From contig CASGAK010000177.1 in the NCBI GenBank assembly GCA_949299435.1, positions 1 to 14,348 of the forward strand: DNA of 14,348 nt, read 5' to 3'. Origin of the DNA: an uncultured bacterium (GTDB taxonomy: Bacteria; Cyanobacteriota; Vampirovibrionia; Gastranaerophilales; Gastranaerophilaceae). The notes below the pieces were generated by a model. It had not been told where the DNA came from and did not search any database. It worked only from the letters and a program-made list of their open reading frames with translations. Of the stretch, positions 5,975-12,916 are shown in pieces. The translations under genes and the position numbers were made by a program. Position 1 is the first letter of the stretch, and each line of letters opens with the position of its first letter.

Positions 5975-7648
5975 ATGAAAATTCAAAACATACCCCAAAA
6001 TCAAATTCAAAATAAAAAACAAGAATATAAACAGCAGTTTACAGGCATAAGTGATGCCCTAAATGTAGGTCTGAGATTTTTAGATACAAACCAAGCGTGG
6101 GGTGCGAATGCTGTAGATGTTGGCTCAATGGTATTACCAAGAACAACAGTTGATTTTGTAAACAGAGGTCCTGCTGCAGGTATGGAGACAGGTCGTCGTG
6201 AGGCCTCAGGAACGATTAACCATTCTTTAATCGGTGTATATGGCTCTATGGCTGCTTTAGCTTTCTCTCTTGCTTTTAATAAAGCATTTAATATTAGAGC
6301 TGATAAAATTTTTGCAGATAATGAAACCTTTGATATTATGGGCAAACTTTTCCATGATAATATGCAGGCTAATAAATTAGAGCAAAATATTAAAGATTCT
6401 GAAGCTATTAAAACAAATTCATTGAAGAATTTGGAAAAAACTCTCCATAACGTATTTGATAACTTGTCTACTACAGCAGGAGATAATGAAAAACGATTAG
6501 ATGAATATCAAATTCAGAACATCGTAAAACGTTATATGTCTGTATTAACAAATCCTGATATAGATTCAGATACAATGCCAAAGTCTACTAAGCAGTATCT
6601 TGTAAATTTCATAACCGAAGCAACTGGCTATGAATCTGATTATAAACTCAAAGCAGGCGGTGTTGAAACTACAAATTCATTGTCAGGATTTGTGGAAAAT
6701 ATATATAACGTTGCAAAAACATTTACTAAAAAGAATGTTATAGAAGCATTCTCAGAAACAGATTTTACGAAAAACAAATTTATAAACGGCTTAAAGCACA
6801 TAAACACAGCAAGAACAATAATCGGTATGGGCATAGGCTCAATGGTCGGAATGTCAATCCAGCCGTTGAATATTTATTTGACCAAGAAAAAAACAGGCAG
6901 TGACGGTTTCGTCGGTGTAGAAGGCCGTGAAAAAGATAATAGTTTTAACTTTAAATTGTGGAAGGCTGCAGCAGCTGCTGTATTTGGAGGCGGAATAGTC
7001 GCTAACCTTGCAATGAAAGAGGGCGGATTACTCAAAAATATTCAATTTAAAGGTATGATACCGACTTTGAATCAATTTAAATTGATTTATGGAATGACGA
7101 TTATGTCCAGATTTATAGTTGCACGTGACAAAGACGAACTGAGAGAAAGTGTTGTAAAAGACGTATTAGGCTTCGTTAACTGGCTTGTGTTAGGCAACTT
7201 TGTCGCTAAGGGGGTTGCTTTAGCAATGGATAAAGAAAAATCACTTATAAAAAATATTAATGAGAAATCTTTCTTTAAGAAAAGACTTAAAACTCGTGAT
7301 GAAGTTATGATAGAAGGCTTAAAGAGTTTGAATTTAAAGGTTACAGAAAATGGTAAAGCTCTCAGCTTTTCTAAGATGTCTAAGCTGATTCCTGCAGGTG
7401 AAAAAGGTAAAGCGATAAGAAAGCAATTGAGAATTTTGAATATAGCACAAGTTGCTGGCTATTTATATTCTGGTATCGTATTAGGTATCGGTATTCCTAA
7501 ATTGAATATCTATATGACAAATAAATCAGAAGAAAAACGTAAAGCTAAATTAGCTGCTCAAAAATCTCAAGCTCAAAATGTTGCAGTGGATTATTCATTA
7601 GTAAACATGAAGGCTAAAAACATTAACGATTTCACTGCTGTAAAATAG
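5975..7648 (+). CDS. Multi-pass membrane protein of unknown family, paralogue 2
   Basis: 557 aa, same architecture as the preceding gene and of unknown function. The N-terminus is Gln/Asn-rich with QQFTG (20-24) at the place where paralogue 1 has QPAFKG. Shared blocks in the same order: LPRTTV (54-59), GRREASG (73-79), SIQPLN (294-299), IQFKGMIPTLNQ (356-367), SRFIVARDKDELRES (378-392), LGNFVAKGVA (406-415) and a last hydrophobic segment. Likely membrane stretches: about 83-102, 281-298, 331-346, 397-416 and 491-510. A charged helical part (about 110-280) separates the first two; it is the least conserved region between the copies. The tail after 511 is Lys/Ala-rich but lacks the Ala/Gly/Thr linker of its sister. 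The ATG has a strong site, AAGGAGATAATC, that overlaps the stop codon of the previous gene, so the pair is co-transcribed. The stop codon lies one base from that of the convergent pilin gene, with no terminator between. Confidence 0.92.
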   Translation: MKIQNIPQNQIQNKKQEYKQQFTGISDALNVGLRFLDTNQAWGANAVDVGSMVLPRTTVDFVNRGPAAGMETGRREASGTINHSLIGVYGSMAALAFSLAFNKAFNIRADKIFADNETFDIMGKLFHDNMQANKLEQNIKDSEAIKTNSLKNLEKTLHNVFDNLSTTAGDNEKRLDEYQIQNIVKRYMSVLTNPDIDSDTMPKSTKQYLVNFITEATGYESDYKLKAGGVETTNSLSGFVENIYNVAKTFTKKNVIEAFSETDFTKNKFINGLKHINTARTIIGMGIGSMVGMSIQPLNIYLTKKKTGSDGFVGVEGREKDNSFNFKLWKAAAAAVFGGGIVANLAMKEGGLLKNIQFKGMIPTLNQFKLIYGMTIMSRFIVARDKDELRESVVKDVLGFVNWLVLGNFVAKGVALAMDKEKSLIKNINEKSFFKKRLKTRDEVMIEGLKSLNLKVTENGKALSFSKMSKLIPAGEKGKAIRKQLRILNIAQVAGYLYSGIVLGIGIPKLNIYMTNKSEEKRKAKLAAQKSQAQNVAVDYSLVNMKAKNINDFTAVK

Positions 7649-7649
7649 C

Positions 7650-8297
7650 CTATTTAATCCAAGGATAGTCATCAGGAATTTTCCAGCCGTTAGCTTCAAT
7701 TAATGCTGTACAGCCATGTCTGCTTCCCTCATTTTCTGAATAACAGCTTCTTTTTAAATTGTTAATACTTTGCCCTCGGTATGTTGGGATTACCTGTTGT
7801 TTTTCAGGAGAGTAGGTAAATAAAAATTGGTTTTCTCCCTCATAATGTCCATAGTCGCAAATCTTATAGTTTAGGCAGTAAAATATATATAAAGAACTTT
7901 TGCCGGTTGTCGTATTTGAACCGCTCATATAGCTGTTAAAGCCTGATCCATCTATAAAGGCTACTTTATAATATGTAGAGGTTTTATCTGAGCCTTCTTC
8001 ATGGATTGTTTTAATGTATTTTGTTATATTTTCTTTATACCATTTTTCGATGTATTCTACATTAGAAGTTGATGTTTTATTTGTGTTGTCAATTAAAATT
8101 TCACCGTGTTCTGCGATTGACATTCTTAGGGCTTGATTTATTACTGAGTAAAATTTCGCCAGCTTTGTTTCTGCGACTTTTCTTTTGTGCTTCGTAATTA
8201 CTGCTGGTAGTGTCATTGAGGCGACTATCCCTATTATCCCAAGTGTAATTAATACTTCAGACATTGTAAAAGCATTTTTTTCTTCTATGTTTTTCAT
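7650..8297 (-). CDS. Type IV pilin-like / pseudopilin protein (class III signal peptide)
   Basis: 215 aa. A short leader MKNIEEKNA is followed by FTMSEVLITLGIIGIVASMT, the prepilin peptidase site plus the hydrophobic N-terminal helix of type IV pilins and type II secretion pseudopilins. Cleavage is expected between Ala9 and Phe10, putting the essential Glu at mature position 5 (Glu14). The residue before the cut is Ala rather than the usual Gly. The rest is an exported globular domain with KHKRK just after the helix, IDGSGF (115-120) and four cysteines (141, 147, 185, 196) that could make two disulfides. The C-terminus CTALIEANGWKIPDDYPWIK is not one I can tie to a known subunit. No assembly genes are next to it; such single pilin-like genes are scattered in this bacterial group. 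Ribosome binding site: TAGGGGA, 4 bases before the ATG. Confidence 0.85.
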   Translation of the reverse strand: MKNIEEKNAFTMSEVLITLGIIGIVASMTLPAVITKHKRKVAETKLAKFYSVINQALRMSIAEHGEILIDNTNKTSTSNVEYIEKWYKENITKYIKTIHEEGSDKTSTYYKVAFIDGSGFNSYMSGSNTTTGKSSLYIFYCLNYKICDYGHYEGENQFLFTYSPEKQQVIPTYRGQSINNLKRSCYSENEGSRHGCTALIEANGWKIPDDYPWIK

Positions 8298-8344
8298 ATA
8301 TCCCCTATCATATTTTAAAATACCAATTTAAATTTTAATAATAT

Positions 8345-8356
8345 AACATATATGTT
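8345..8356. repeat. 12-bp perfect palindrome, possible operator between pilin and XRE genes
   Basis: AACATATATGTT is its own reverse complement. It lies just downstream of the predicted transcription start (about 8360) of the minus-strand pilin gene and about 57 bases upstream of the divergent XRE regulator. Position and symmetry suit a dimeric HTH repressor, but AT-rich DNA produces such palindromes by chance, so this is a weak call. Confidence 0.35.
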
Positions 8357-8366
8357 TATATATTAA

Positions 8367-8394
8367 ATTATATATTGTGATATTTTTTTGTCAA
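8367..8394 (-). promoter_or_regulatory. Consensus sigma-70 promoter of the pilin-like gene
   Basis: On the minus strand, TTGACA (8394-8389), 16 bases, TATAAT (8372-8367). Both hexamers match the consensus exactly. Predicted start near 8360 leaves a leader of about 60 bases before the ATG at 8297. So strong a core promoter suggests high expression or control by a repressor. Confidence 0.75.
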
Positions 8395-8412
8395 TAAAGT
8401 TAGAATAATGAT

Positions 8413-8631
8413 ATGTTAGATAAACAAGTAGTATTAAAAATTCTCGCAGAAAACATCAGAGTTGAGCGTGCTCGTAAGCGAATATCACAAGAACATCTTG
8501 CTGAGATGTCTGATATTACACCTCAGCATTTGTATAGAATTGAGAACGCAAAAGTCTGTCCTACAATACTTGTAGTTGCCAATATTGCAAAGTCTTTAGG
8601 GGTAAGTTTGAATGATTTATTGCCGTTGTAG
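8413..8631 (+). CDS. Small XRE-family helix-turn-helix regulator
   Basis: 72 aa, consisting of little more than one Cro/C1-type DNA-binding domain. Residues 11-24 form the first helix (LAENIRVERARKRI), SQEHLAEMSDITPQHLYRIE (25-44) is the helix-turn-helix, and LVVANIAKSLGVSLNDLL (53-70) the closing helices. There is no ligand or dimerisation domain. It is divergent from the pilin-like gene; the 115-base gap between them holds the pilin promoter and a palindrome, so it may control the pilin gene or itself. That link is inference from position. No strong Shine-Dalgarno sequence precedes the ATG. The downstream gene (atpG) is convergent. Confidence 0.88.
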   Translation: MLDKQVVLKILAENIRVERARKRISQEHLAEMSDITPQHLYRIENAKVCPTILVVANIAKSLGVSLNDLLPL

Positions 8632-8693
8632 TGGCAAATTCTATAAGGTACTTTTAGGGATACGGTCAGAACTGTTTTTTACAGATAAATATT

Positions 8694-9626
8694 CTAGCCG
8701 ATTTGAGCGTTAGCACCTGATACGACCTCGATAATTTCCTGAGTGATAGCAAACTGACGTGATTTATTATATTCAGTTGAAAGCTCTTTTAGCATTTTTT
8801 CAGCGTTGCTTGTGGCTGCTGACATTGCCGTCATTCTGCTTGCAAGCTCGCTTGCTTGTGCCTCAAGTAATGCTTGATAAATTATGTTTGCTATATACAT
8901 CGGGACAACTTTTTGTAAAATATGATGCATATCAGGTGTAAATTCCATAAGAGGCTCAATGATATTATCATTGATTCTTTCATGATCGTCATTTATGCCT
9001 TTCAATGGCAATACTTCCCAATTTTCTATAAAATAGCTCATCATATTTTTAAATCGAGTTGTTATAATTTCTATTTTGTCAATTTTTTGGTTAACAAAAT
9101 ATTCTGCTAAATCTGAGACCACAATATTTGCCCCCTCGCCTGAAGGGTTATTTGCTATAGCATTATATGTTTTTGCAATTTCACAATTGTAGCCTTTGCA
9201 TCTTCTTTTTAGGGAGCTTATACCTTTTTGACCAACTATAAATAATATGGTTTTGATTCCTTTATCATTGTAGTCTTTAATTGTTTGAAGTGTTTTTTTA
9301 ATAATATTTGCATTATAAGCACCCGCTAGACCTTTGTTTGAAGTGATTACCAAAAGTCCAGCTGATTTTGTTTCCCTTACTTGCAAAAGTGCAGGATAGT
9401 TATCTATAGCTGATTTTATTTTTAGTGTCGTGTCAGAGTATGTTCCTACAGAGTTTAGTAATTTTTTAAACATAATATTCAGTTCTGTTGTGAATGGTCT
9501 TGACATTTTAACTGTAGATTCAGCCTTTTTTACTTTCGCTGCCGCAACCATTTTCATAGCACGTGTAATTTTTTTCGTGCTCTCGACACTTTGTATTCTG
9601 TTTTTTATATCCTTTAAATTTGCCAT
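8694..9626 (-). CDS. atpG: ATP synthase F1 gamma subunit
   Basis: 310 aa. Gamma is the central shaft that turns inside the alpha3-beta3 head and couples it to the c-ring. The N-terminal helix MANLKDIKNRIQSVESTKKI with TRAMKMVAAAKVKKA (21-35), the middle block LLVITSNKGLAGAYN, and the C-terminal helix (ELASRMTAMSAATSNAEKML, then FAITQEIIEVVSGANA) are all typical. The segment between the TTRF motif and the C-terminal helix has the length seen in ordinary bacteria. It lacks the roughly 20-residue-longer regulatory insertion of photosynthetic cyanobacteria. Last gene of the operon; the start lies 5 bases after the stop of the zinc-finger gene with only a weak ribosome binding site, so it may be translationally coupled. 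No hairpin terminator is seen after it. Beta and epsilon do not follow. Confidence 0.97.
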   Translation of the reverse strand: MANLKDIKNRIQSVESTKKITRAMKMVAAAKVKKAESTVKMSRPFTTELNIMFKKLLNSVGTYSDTTLKIKSAIDNYPALLQVRETKSAGLLVITSNKGLAGAYNANIIKKTLQTIKDYNDKGIKTILFIVGQKGISSLKRRCKGYNCEIAKTYNAIANNPSGEGANIVVSDLAEYFVNQKIDKIEIITTRFKNMMSYFIENWEVLPLKGINDDHERINDNIIEPLMEFTPDMHHILQKVVPMYIANIIYQALLEAQASELASRMTAMSAATSNAEKMLKELSTEYNKSRQFAITQEIIEVVSGANAQIG

Positions 9627-9631
9627 AAATT

Positions 9632-9844
9632 TTAATCCATTATTAGTAAAAATATTGTCAAAATTACAAGAATCAAAATAAGTATTTGTATTAGTGATAA
9701 ATTAGAATTTGTCTTTTGTGCACAATTAGAGTTTTTGCAAAATATTTTATTGTTTTTTTCACTTATGCATTCCAAACATAAACCTTTTCCGCAGTTTGAG
9801 CAAATTCCGAATGCATCTCTGTCGTGGTGATAATAACATTTCAT
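9632..9844 (-). CDS. B-box-like zinc-finger protein with C-terminal membrane anchor, inside the atp operon
   Basis: 70 aa. The N-terminal half has Cys3, His6, Cys15, Cys18, Cys23, Cys26, Cys36 and Cys41. The start MKCYYHHDRDAFGICSNCGK then GLCLEC resembles the B-box-type zinc fingers (C-Y-x-H-P-x-R-x-A-x-G-x-C-x-x-C-G-K-x-x-C-x-x-C) at the front of many bacterial membrane proteins. The eight ligands could hold two zinc ions. Residues 49-69 (LSLIQILILILVILTIFLLI region) are one membrane span, leaving the finger most likely cytoplasmic. It lies between alpha and gamma, 15 bases after atpA and 5 before atpG, with its own good site AAAAAAGGAGA. It is not a known ATP synthase subunit. Role unknown: assembly factor, regulator or passenger are all possible. 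Confidence 0.85.
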   Translation of the reverse strand: MKCYYHHDRDAFGICSNCGKGLCLECISEKNNKIFCKNSNCAQKTNSNLSLIQILILILVILTIFLLIMD

Positions 9845-9859
9845 AGGTAATCTCCTTTT

Positions 9860-11371
9860 TTAGAATGTCTTTTTAAATTCTTCAATACTTGATTTTAATT
9901 CAGCCTTATCTTCATCAGATAGTGCACTTCCGTCGTTCAAATTGTCAGCCAGCTGTTTTAAGTTAGCATTCAGATGAATAAACCAATCTTTTTTGAATTT
10001 TGCTATTTGATTGTTTGGTACATCATCTAAAAGTCCTTCATTTGCTGCAAATAGTATTGATACCTGCTCTGCTACACTCAAGGGTGCATATTGAGGCTGT
10101 TTTAGAACTTCTGTTAGTTTTTGACCTCTTAGTAATTGATTTTTGGTTGCTTGATCTAAGTCTGAAGCAAATTGAGCGAATGCTTCAAGTTCTCTAAACT
10201 GAGCTAAATCAAGACGCAATTTCCCTGCTACTTGTTTTATTGCTTTAGTTTGAGCAGCACCGCCTACACGGGAAACTGATATACCAGCATTTATTGCAGG
10301 GCGAACTCCTGAGTGGAAAAGGTTAGATTCCAAGAAGATTTGTCCGTCAGTAATAGAAATTACGTTAGTCGGAATATATGCTGATACATCTCCTGCTTGA
10401 GTTTCGATAATCGGCAATGCAGTGATGCTACCTCCACCCAATTCATCATTCAATTTGACTGCACGTTCAAGTAATCTAGAGTGAAGATAGAAAACATCTC
10501 CAGGGTATGCTTCACGTCCCGGTGGTCTTTTTAATAGCAAACTCATTGCACGATAGGCTTGTGCGTGTTTACTCAAATCGTCATATACAATTAGAACATC
10601 TTTGCCTTGTTCCATAAATTCTTCACCTATCGCAACTCCTGCAAATGGTGCAATATATTGTAATGGTGCACTTTCATTTGCAGTTGCGGATACGATGATT
10701 GAATAGTCCATAGCACCGTGTTCTTCCAAAGTTTTTGCCAGTTGTGCTACTGTAGATGCTTTTTGACCGATTGCAACATATATACAAATTACATTTTGTC
10801 CTTTTTGGTTCAAAATTGTATCTATTGCAATTGCTGTCTTACCTGTTTGTCTGTCACCGATGATTAGTTCTCTTTGTCCTCTGCCTATAGGAGTTAGAGC
10901 ATCTATTGCTGTCAGTCCTGTCTGCAGGGGTTGGTGAACTGATTTTCTTGCTACGATACCGGGTGCAACTCTTTCAATTGGTCTTGTTTTTGTATATGGG
11001 ATTTCCCCTTTTCCGTCAATTGGTTTTCCTGTCGGGTCTATAATTCTTCCGAGCAAGCCGTCGCCTACAGGTACTGAGGCAATTCTGCCTGTTGTTTTTA
11101 CCGTCATACCTTCTTTAATTTGGGTATATTCTCCAAGAATTACTATACCGACATTGTCTTCTTCCAAGTTTAGAGTAATTCCTAATGTATCTTTCCCATC
11201 ATCAAATACAACAAGTTCATTTGACATTACATTTCTAAGCCCGTATACACGTGCAATTCCGTCACCGATCTCAATTACGGTACCTGTATTTGAAACTTCG
11301 GTTTGAAGATCATAATTCTCTATTTTGCTTTTTATTATTGAACTAATTTCATCAGGTTTTATTAGTGCCAT
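9860..11371 (-). CDS. atpA: ATP synthase F1 alpha subunit
   Basis: 503 aa, normal length. Alpha forms the hexameric F1 head with beta and binds nucleotide at non-catalytic sites. Walker A GDRQTGKT is at 172-179, the Walker B-like VLIVYDDLSKHA at 259-270, and SVSRVGGAAQ (365-374) carries Arg368, the equivalent of the arginine finger that reaches into the catalytic site of beta. The N-terminal block (TGTVIEIGDGIARVYGL) is the beta-barrel crown, and the C-terminal helical domain is complete. Start ATG has AAAGGGGAAATT before it and lies 10 bases after the atpH stop. Confidence 0.99.
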   Translation of the reverse strand: MALIKPDEISSIIKSKIENYDLQTEVSNTGTVIEIGDGIARVYGLRNVMSNELVVFDDGKDTLGITLNLEEDNVGIVILGEYTQIKEGMTVKTTGRIASVPVGDGLLGRIIDPTGKPIDGKGEIPYTKTRPIERVAPGIVARKSVHQPLQTGLTAIDALTPIGRGQRELIIGDRQTGKTAIAIDTILNQKGQNVICIYVAIGQKASTVAQLAKTLEEHGAMDYSIIVSATANESAPLQYIAPFAGVAIGEEFMEQGKDVLIVYDDLSKHAQAYRAMSLLLKRPPGREAYPGDVFYLHSRLLERAVKLNDELGGGSITALPIIETQAGDVSAYIPTNVISITDGQIFLESNLFHSGVRPAINAGISVSRVGGAAQTKAIKQVAGKLRLDLAQFRELEAFAQFASDLDQATKNQLLRGQKLTEVLKQPQYAPLSVAEQVSILFAANEGLLDDVPNNQIAKFKKDWFIHLNANLKQLADNLNDGSALSDEDKAELKSSIEEFKKTF

Positions 11372-11381
11372 AATTTCCCCT

Positions 11382-11927
11382 TTATATTAAATTTTTACTT
11401 AAATTTTCTAATTTATTTTTCAGGCTTGAATCAATTATGTCATCATCTATTTTGACAACCAGCCCTCCGATAATATCTTCGTTGACATTCCAATTTGCAA
11501 TTACTGTTTTGTTTAGTCTTTTTTGTAATTTTTCTATTATACGAGTCTTAAATTCCTCTTTAAGCGAAATTGCTGATATAACTTCTACTCGTTGAATATT
11601 TTTGATACCGTCCAATTCGTTTTTGTATGCTTGGATTATTCCCGCTAATTCATTGAAACGCTTTTTCTCTATTAATATTTTTATAAAGTCTGTTATTTTT
11701 TCATTTATATCTTTTTTAAAGGCTTCATCAATTATTGAATATTTGATTTCATCGGAAATAGTGGGATTATTCAATACATTAGACAAATCTTTAGAGTTTG
11801 CACAGATGTCCATAATAAGTTCAAGATTTTTTAAAATGTCATCATAAGAGATAAGATTATCTTGTCCTAATTCTTTTAGTGCATCTGCATAATTTTTGGC
11901 TGTTAAAGATATTTGAATTGAATCCAT
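11382..11927 (-). CDS. atpH: ATP synthase F1 delta subunit (OSCP-type)
   Basis: 181 aa, usual size. Delta links the top of the alpha3-beta3 head to the b/b' stalk. The N-terminal part (TAKNYADALKEL, 9-20) starts the six-helix bundle that grips alpha. The C-terminal block GGLVVKIDDDIIDSSLKNKL (about 154-173) is the signature end of the family (G-G-x-x-x-x-x-D-D-x-x-D-x-S). The start is 3 bases after the atpF stop, so coupled translation is likely. The gene order b-delta-alpha is the same as in most bacteria and in cyanobacteria. Confidence 0.95.
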   Translation of the reverse strand: MDSIQISLTAKNYADALKELGQDNLISYDDILKNLELIMDICANSKDLSNVLNNPTISDEIKYSIIDEAFKKDINEKITDFIKILIEKKRFNELAGIIQAYKNELDGIKNIQRVEVISAISLKEEFKTRIIEKLQKRLNKTVIANWNVNEDIIGGLVVKIDDDIIDSSLKNKLENLSKNLI

Positions 11928-11930
11928 AAT

Positions 11931-12428
11931 TTATCCTAATTCTTCAATACTTTGATTGATATATTTTTCATGTAGCTCAGGTTTGTTCTGCAAAACAGAT
12001 TTTATATGAGCTTTTGCAAGTTCAGTTGCGGCTTTTGCTGTTTTTTTAGAAAGTTTTGCTGAAATCGTTTTTTCCTCCGCCTGGATAACTCTTGTAACGT
12101 TATCTTTAATTTTTTTAACTTTATTTTCAGTTTGAGTTTTTATACTATCTGCCATTGTGTCTGCTCGTTTTTGAGCATCGTCAAGTCTTTTGGTTATTTC
12201 ATTTTCCAAGTTTTCTACAGATTTTTGAGTCTCTAAAAATTCGTTATAAGCTGCATTTTTTTCATTTTCAGCATTTTCAATAGTCGATTTAATTTTAGAT
12301 ATTTCTTCTTCTAATTTAGCTGCTAAATTAAATTTTTTATTAATCCATGCCAAAATCAGCACCATTACAACAAAGTTGAAAAAGTTGCTGGTAACTATAG
12401 TATTCCAAATTTGAGCAATTGTATTCAT
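11931..12428 (-). CDS. atpF: ATP synthase Fo b subunit
   Basis: 165 aa. One N-terminal membrane span (about 13-30, TSNFFNFVVMVLILAWI) is followed by a long charged helix rich in Glu, Lys and Ala, the outer stalk that forms a coiled coil with its partner b'. It is the second of two b-type genes, the place held by b (atpF) in cyanobacteria. Its ATG overlaps the TGA of the preceding b' gene (ATGA, 12425-12428), a sign of coupled, roughly equal synthesis. Sequence identity between the two b-type proteins is low, so they are not a recent duplication. Confidence 0.92.
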   Translation of the reverse strand: MNTIAQIWNTIVTSNFFNFVVMVLILAWINKKFNLAAKLEEEISKIKSTIENAENEKNAAYNEFLETQKSVENLENEITKRLDDAQKRADTMADSIKTQTENKVKKIKDNVTRVIQAEEKTISAKLSKKTAKAATELAKAHIKSVLQNKPELHEKYINQSIEELG

Positions 12429-12895
12429 TTTAGCACCTTATCTATAAATTCATAATCAACATTGTTGATTGCAATGTTTTCACCAAGAATTTTTGAGGAA
12501 ATATTTTCTGCTAAATCTTTGATGTTGTTTTTCAATATCTCTGTAGTATTGGCTGCATCATTTTTTAAGCTATCCTTTGCAGAATTAATATCAGCTAAAG
12601 ATTCTGCTTTTGCTTTTTCCTCAATATTTAGCGAGTTTTCATTTTCCTGTTGTACTCTGGCTGATATAATTTCTCTTGATTTATAAGCTGTATCACTCAA
12701 ACGTTTTTCTTTATCAGCCAAAATACTTTTAGTTTTATTTCTTGAATCAATTGCAGCATTATTATTATCATCGATATAAGATTGTCTTTTCTCGATAATT
12801 GATAGTATCGGCTTGTATAATATCGCATTCATAATAATTATAAATACAATAAAACTTGCCATTGCAATAATAAATGTAGCATTAAATTCAAACAT
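12425..12895 (-). CDS. ATP synthase Fo b' subunit (second b-type subunit)
   Basis: 156 aa. A membrane span at about 7-27 (TFIIAMASFIVFIIIMNAIL) is followed by YKPILSIIEKRQSYIDDNNN, the typical b-family turn into the stalk helix (L-x-K-P-I-x-x-x-I-E-x-R), then a long charged helix with regular Ala/Lys/Glu. It lies directly after the c subunit gene, the position of b' (atpG in cyanobacterial naming, atpF2 elsewhere) in cyanobacteria and chloroplasts. It should form a heterodimeric stalk with the 11931-12428 product. In raw sequence it looks at least as much like a standard b subunit as its neighbour does, so the b/b' labels rest mainly on gene order. Confidence 0.9.
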   Translation of the reverse strand: MFEFNATFIIAMASFIVFIIIMNAILYKPILSIIEKRQSYIDDNNNAAIDSRNKTKSILADKEKRLSDTAYKSREIISARVQQENENSLNIEEKAKAESLADINSAKDSLKNDAANTTEILKNNIKDLAENISSKILGENIAINNVDYEFIDKVLK

Positions 12896-12916
12896 ATATT
12901 TGTCCTATACCAGTTT

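Noticed and set aside
6007..6345. Open frame of 112 codons on the minus strand within paralogue 2
   Set aside because: Antisense to a conserved region shared with paralogue 1; the composition is that of a shadow frame and no ribosome binding site or family motif is seen.
8672..8684. CTGT-TTTTT-ACAG inverted repeat after the end of atpG, as a terminator of the atp operon
   Set aside because: The stem is only 4 pairs and no T-run follows on the minus strand, so it does not qualify.
8694..9844. Possibility that the small gene between alpha and gamma is a fragment of an ATP synthase subunit
   Set aside because: Alpha and gamma are both full length, and the Cys/His pattern with a single span matches a B-box-type zinc finger, not any F1Fo subunit.
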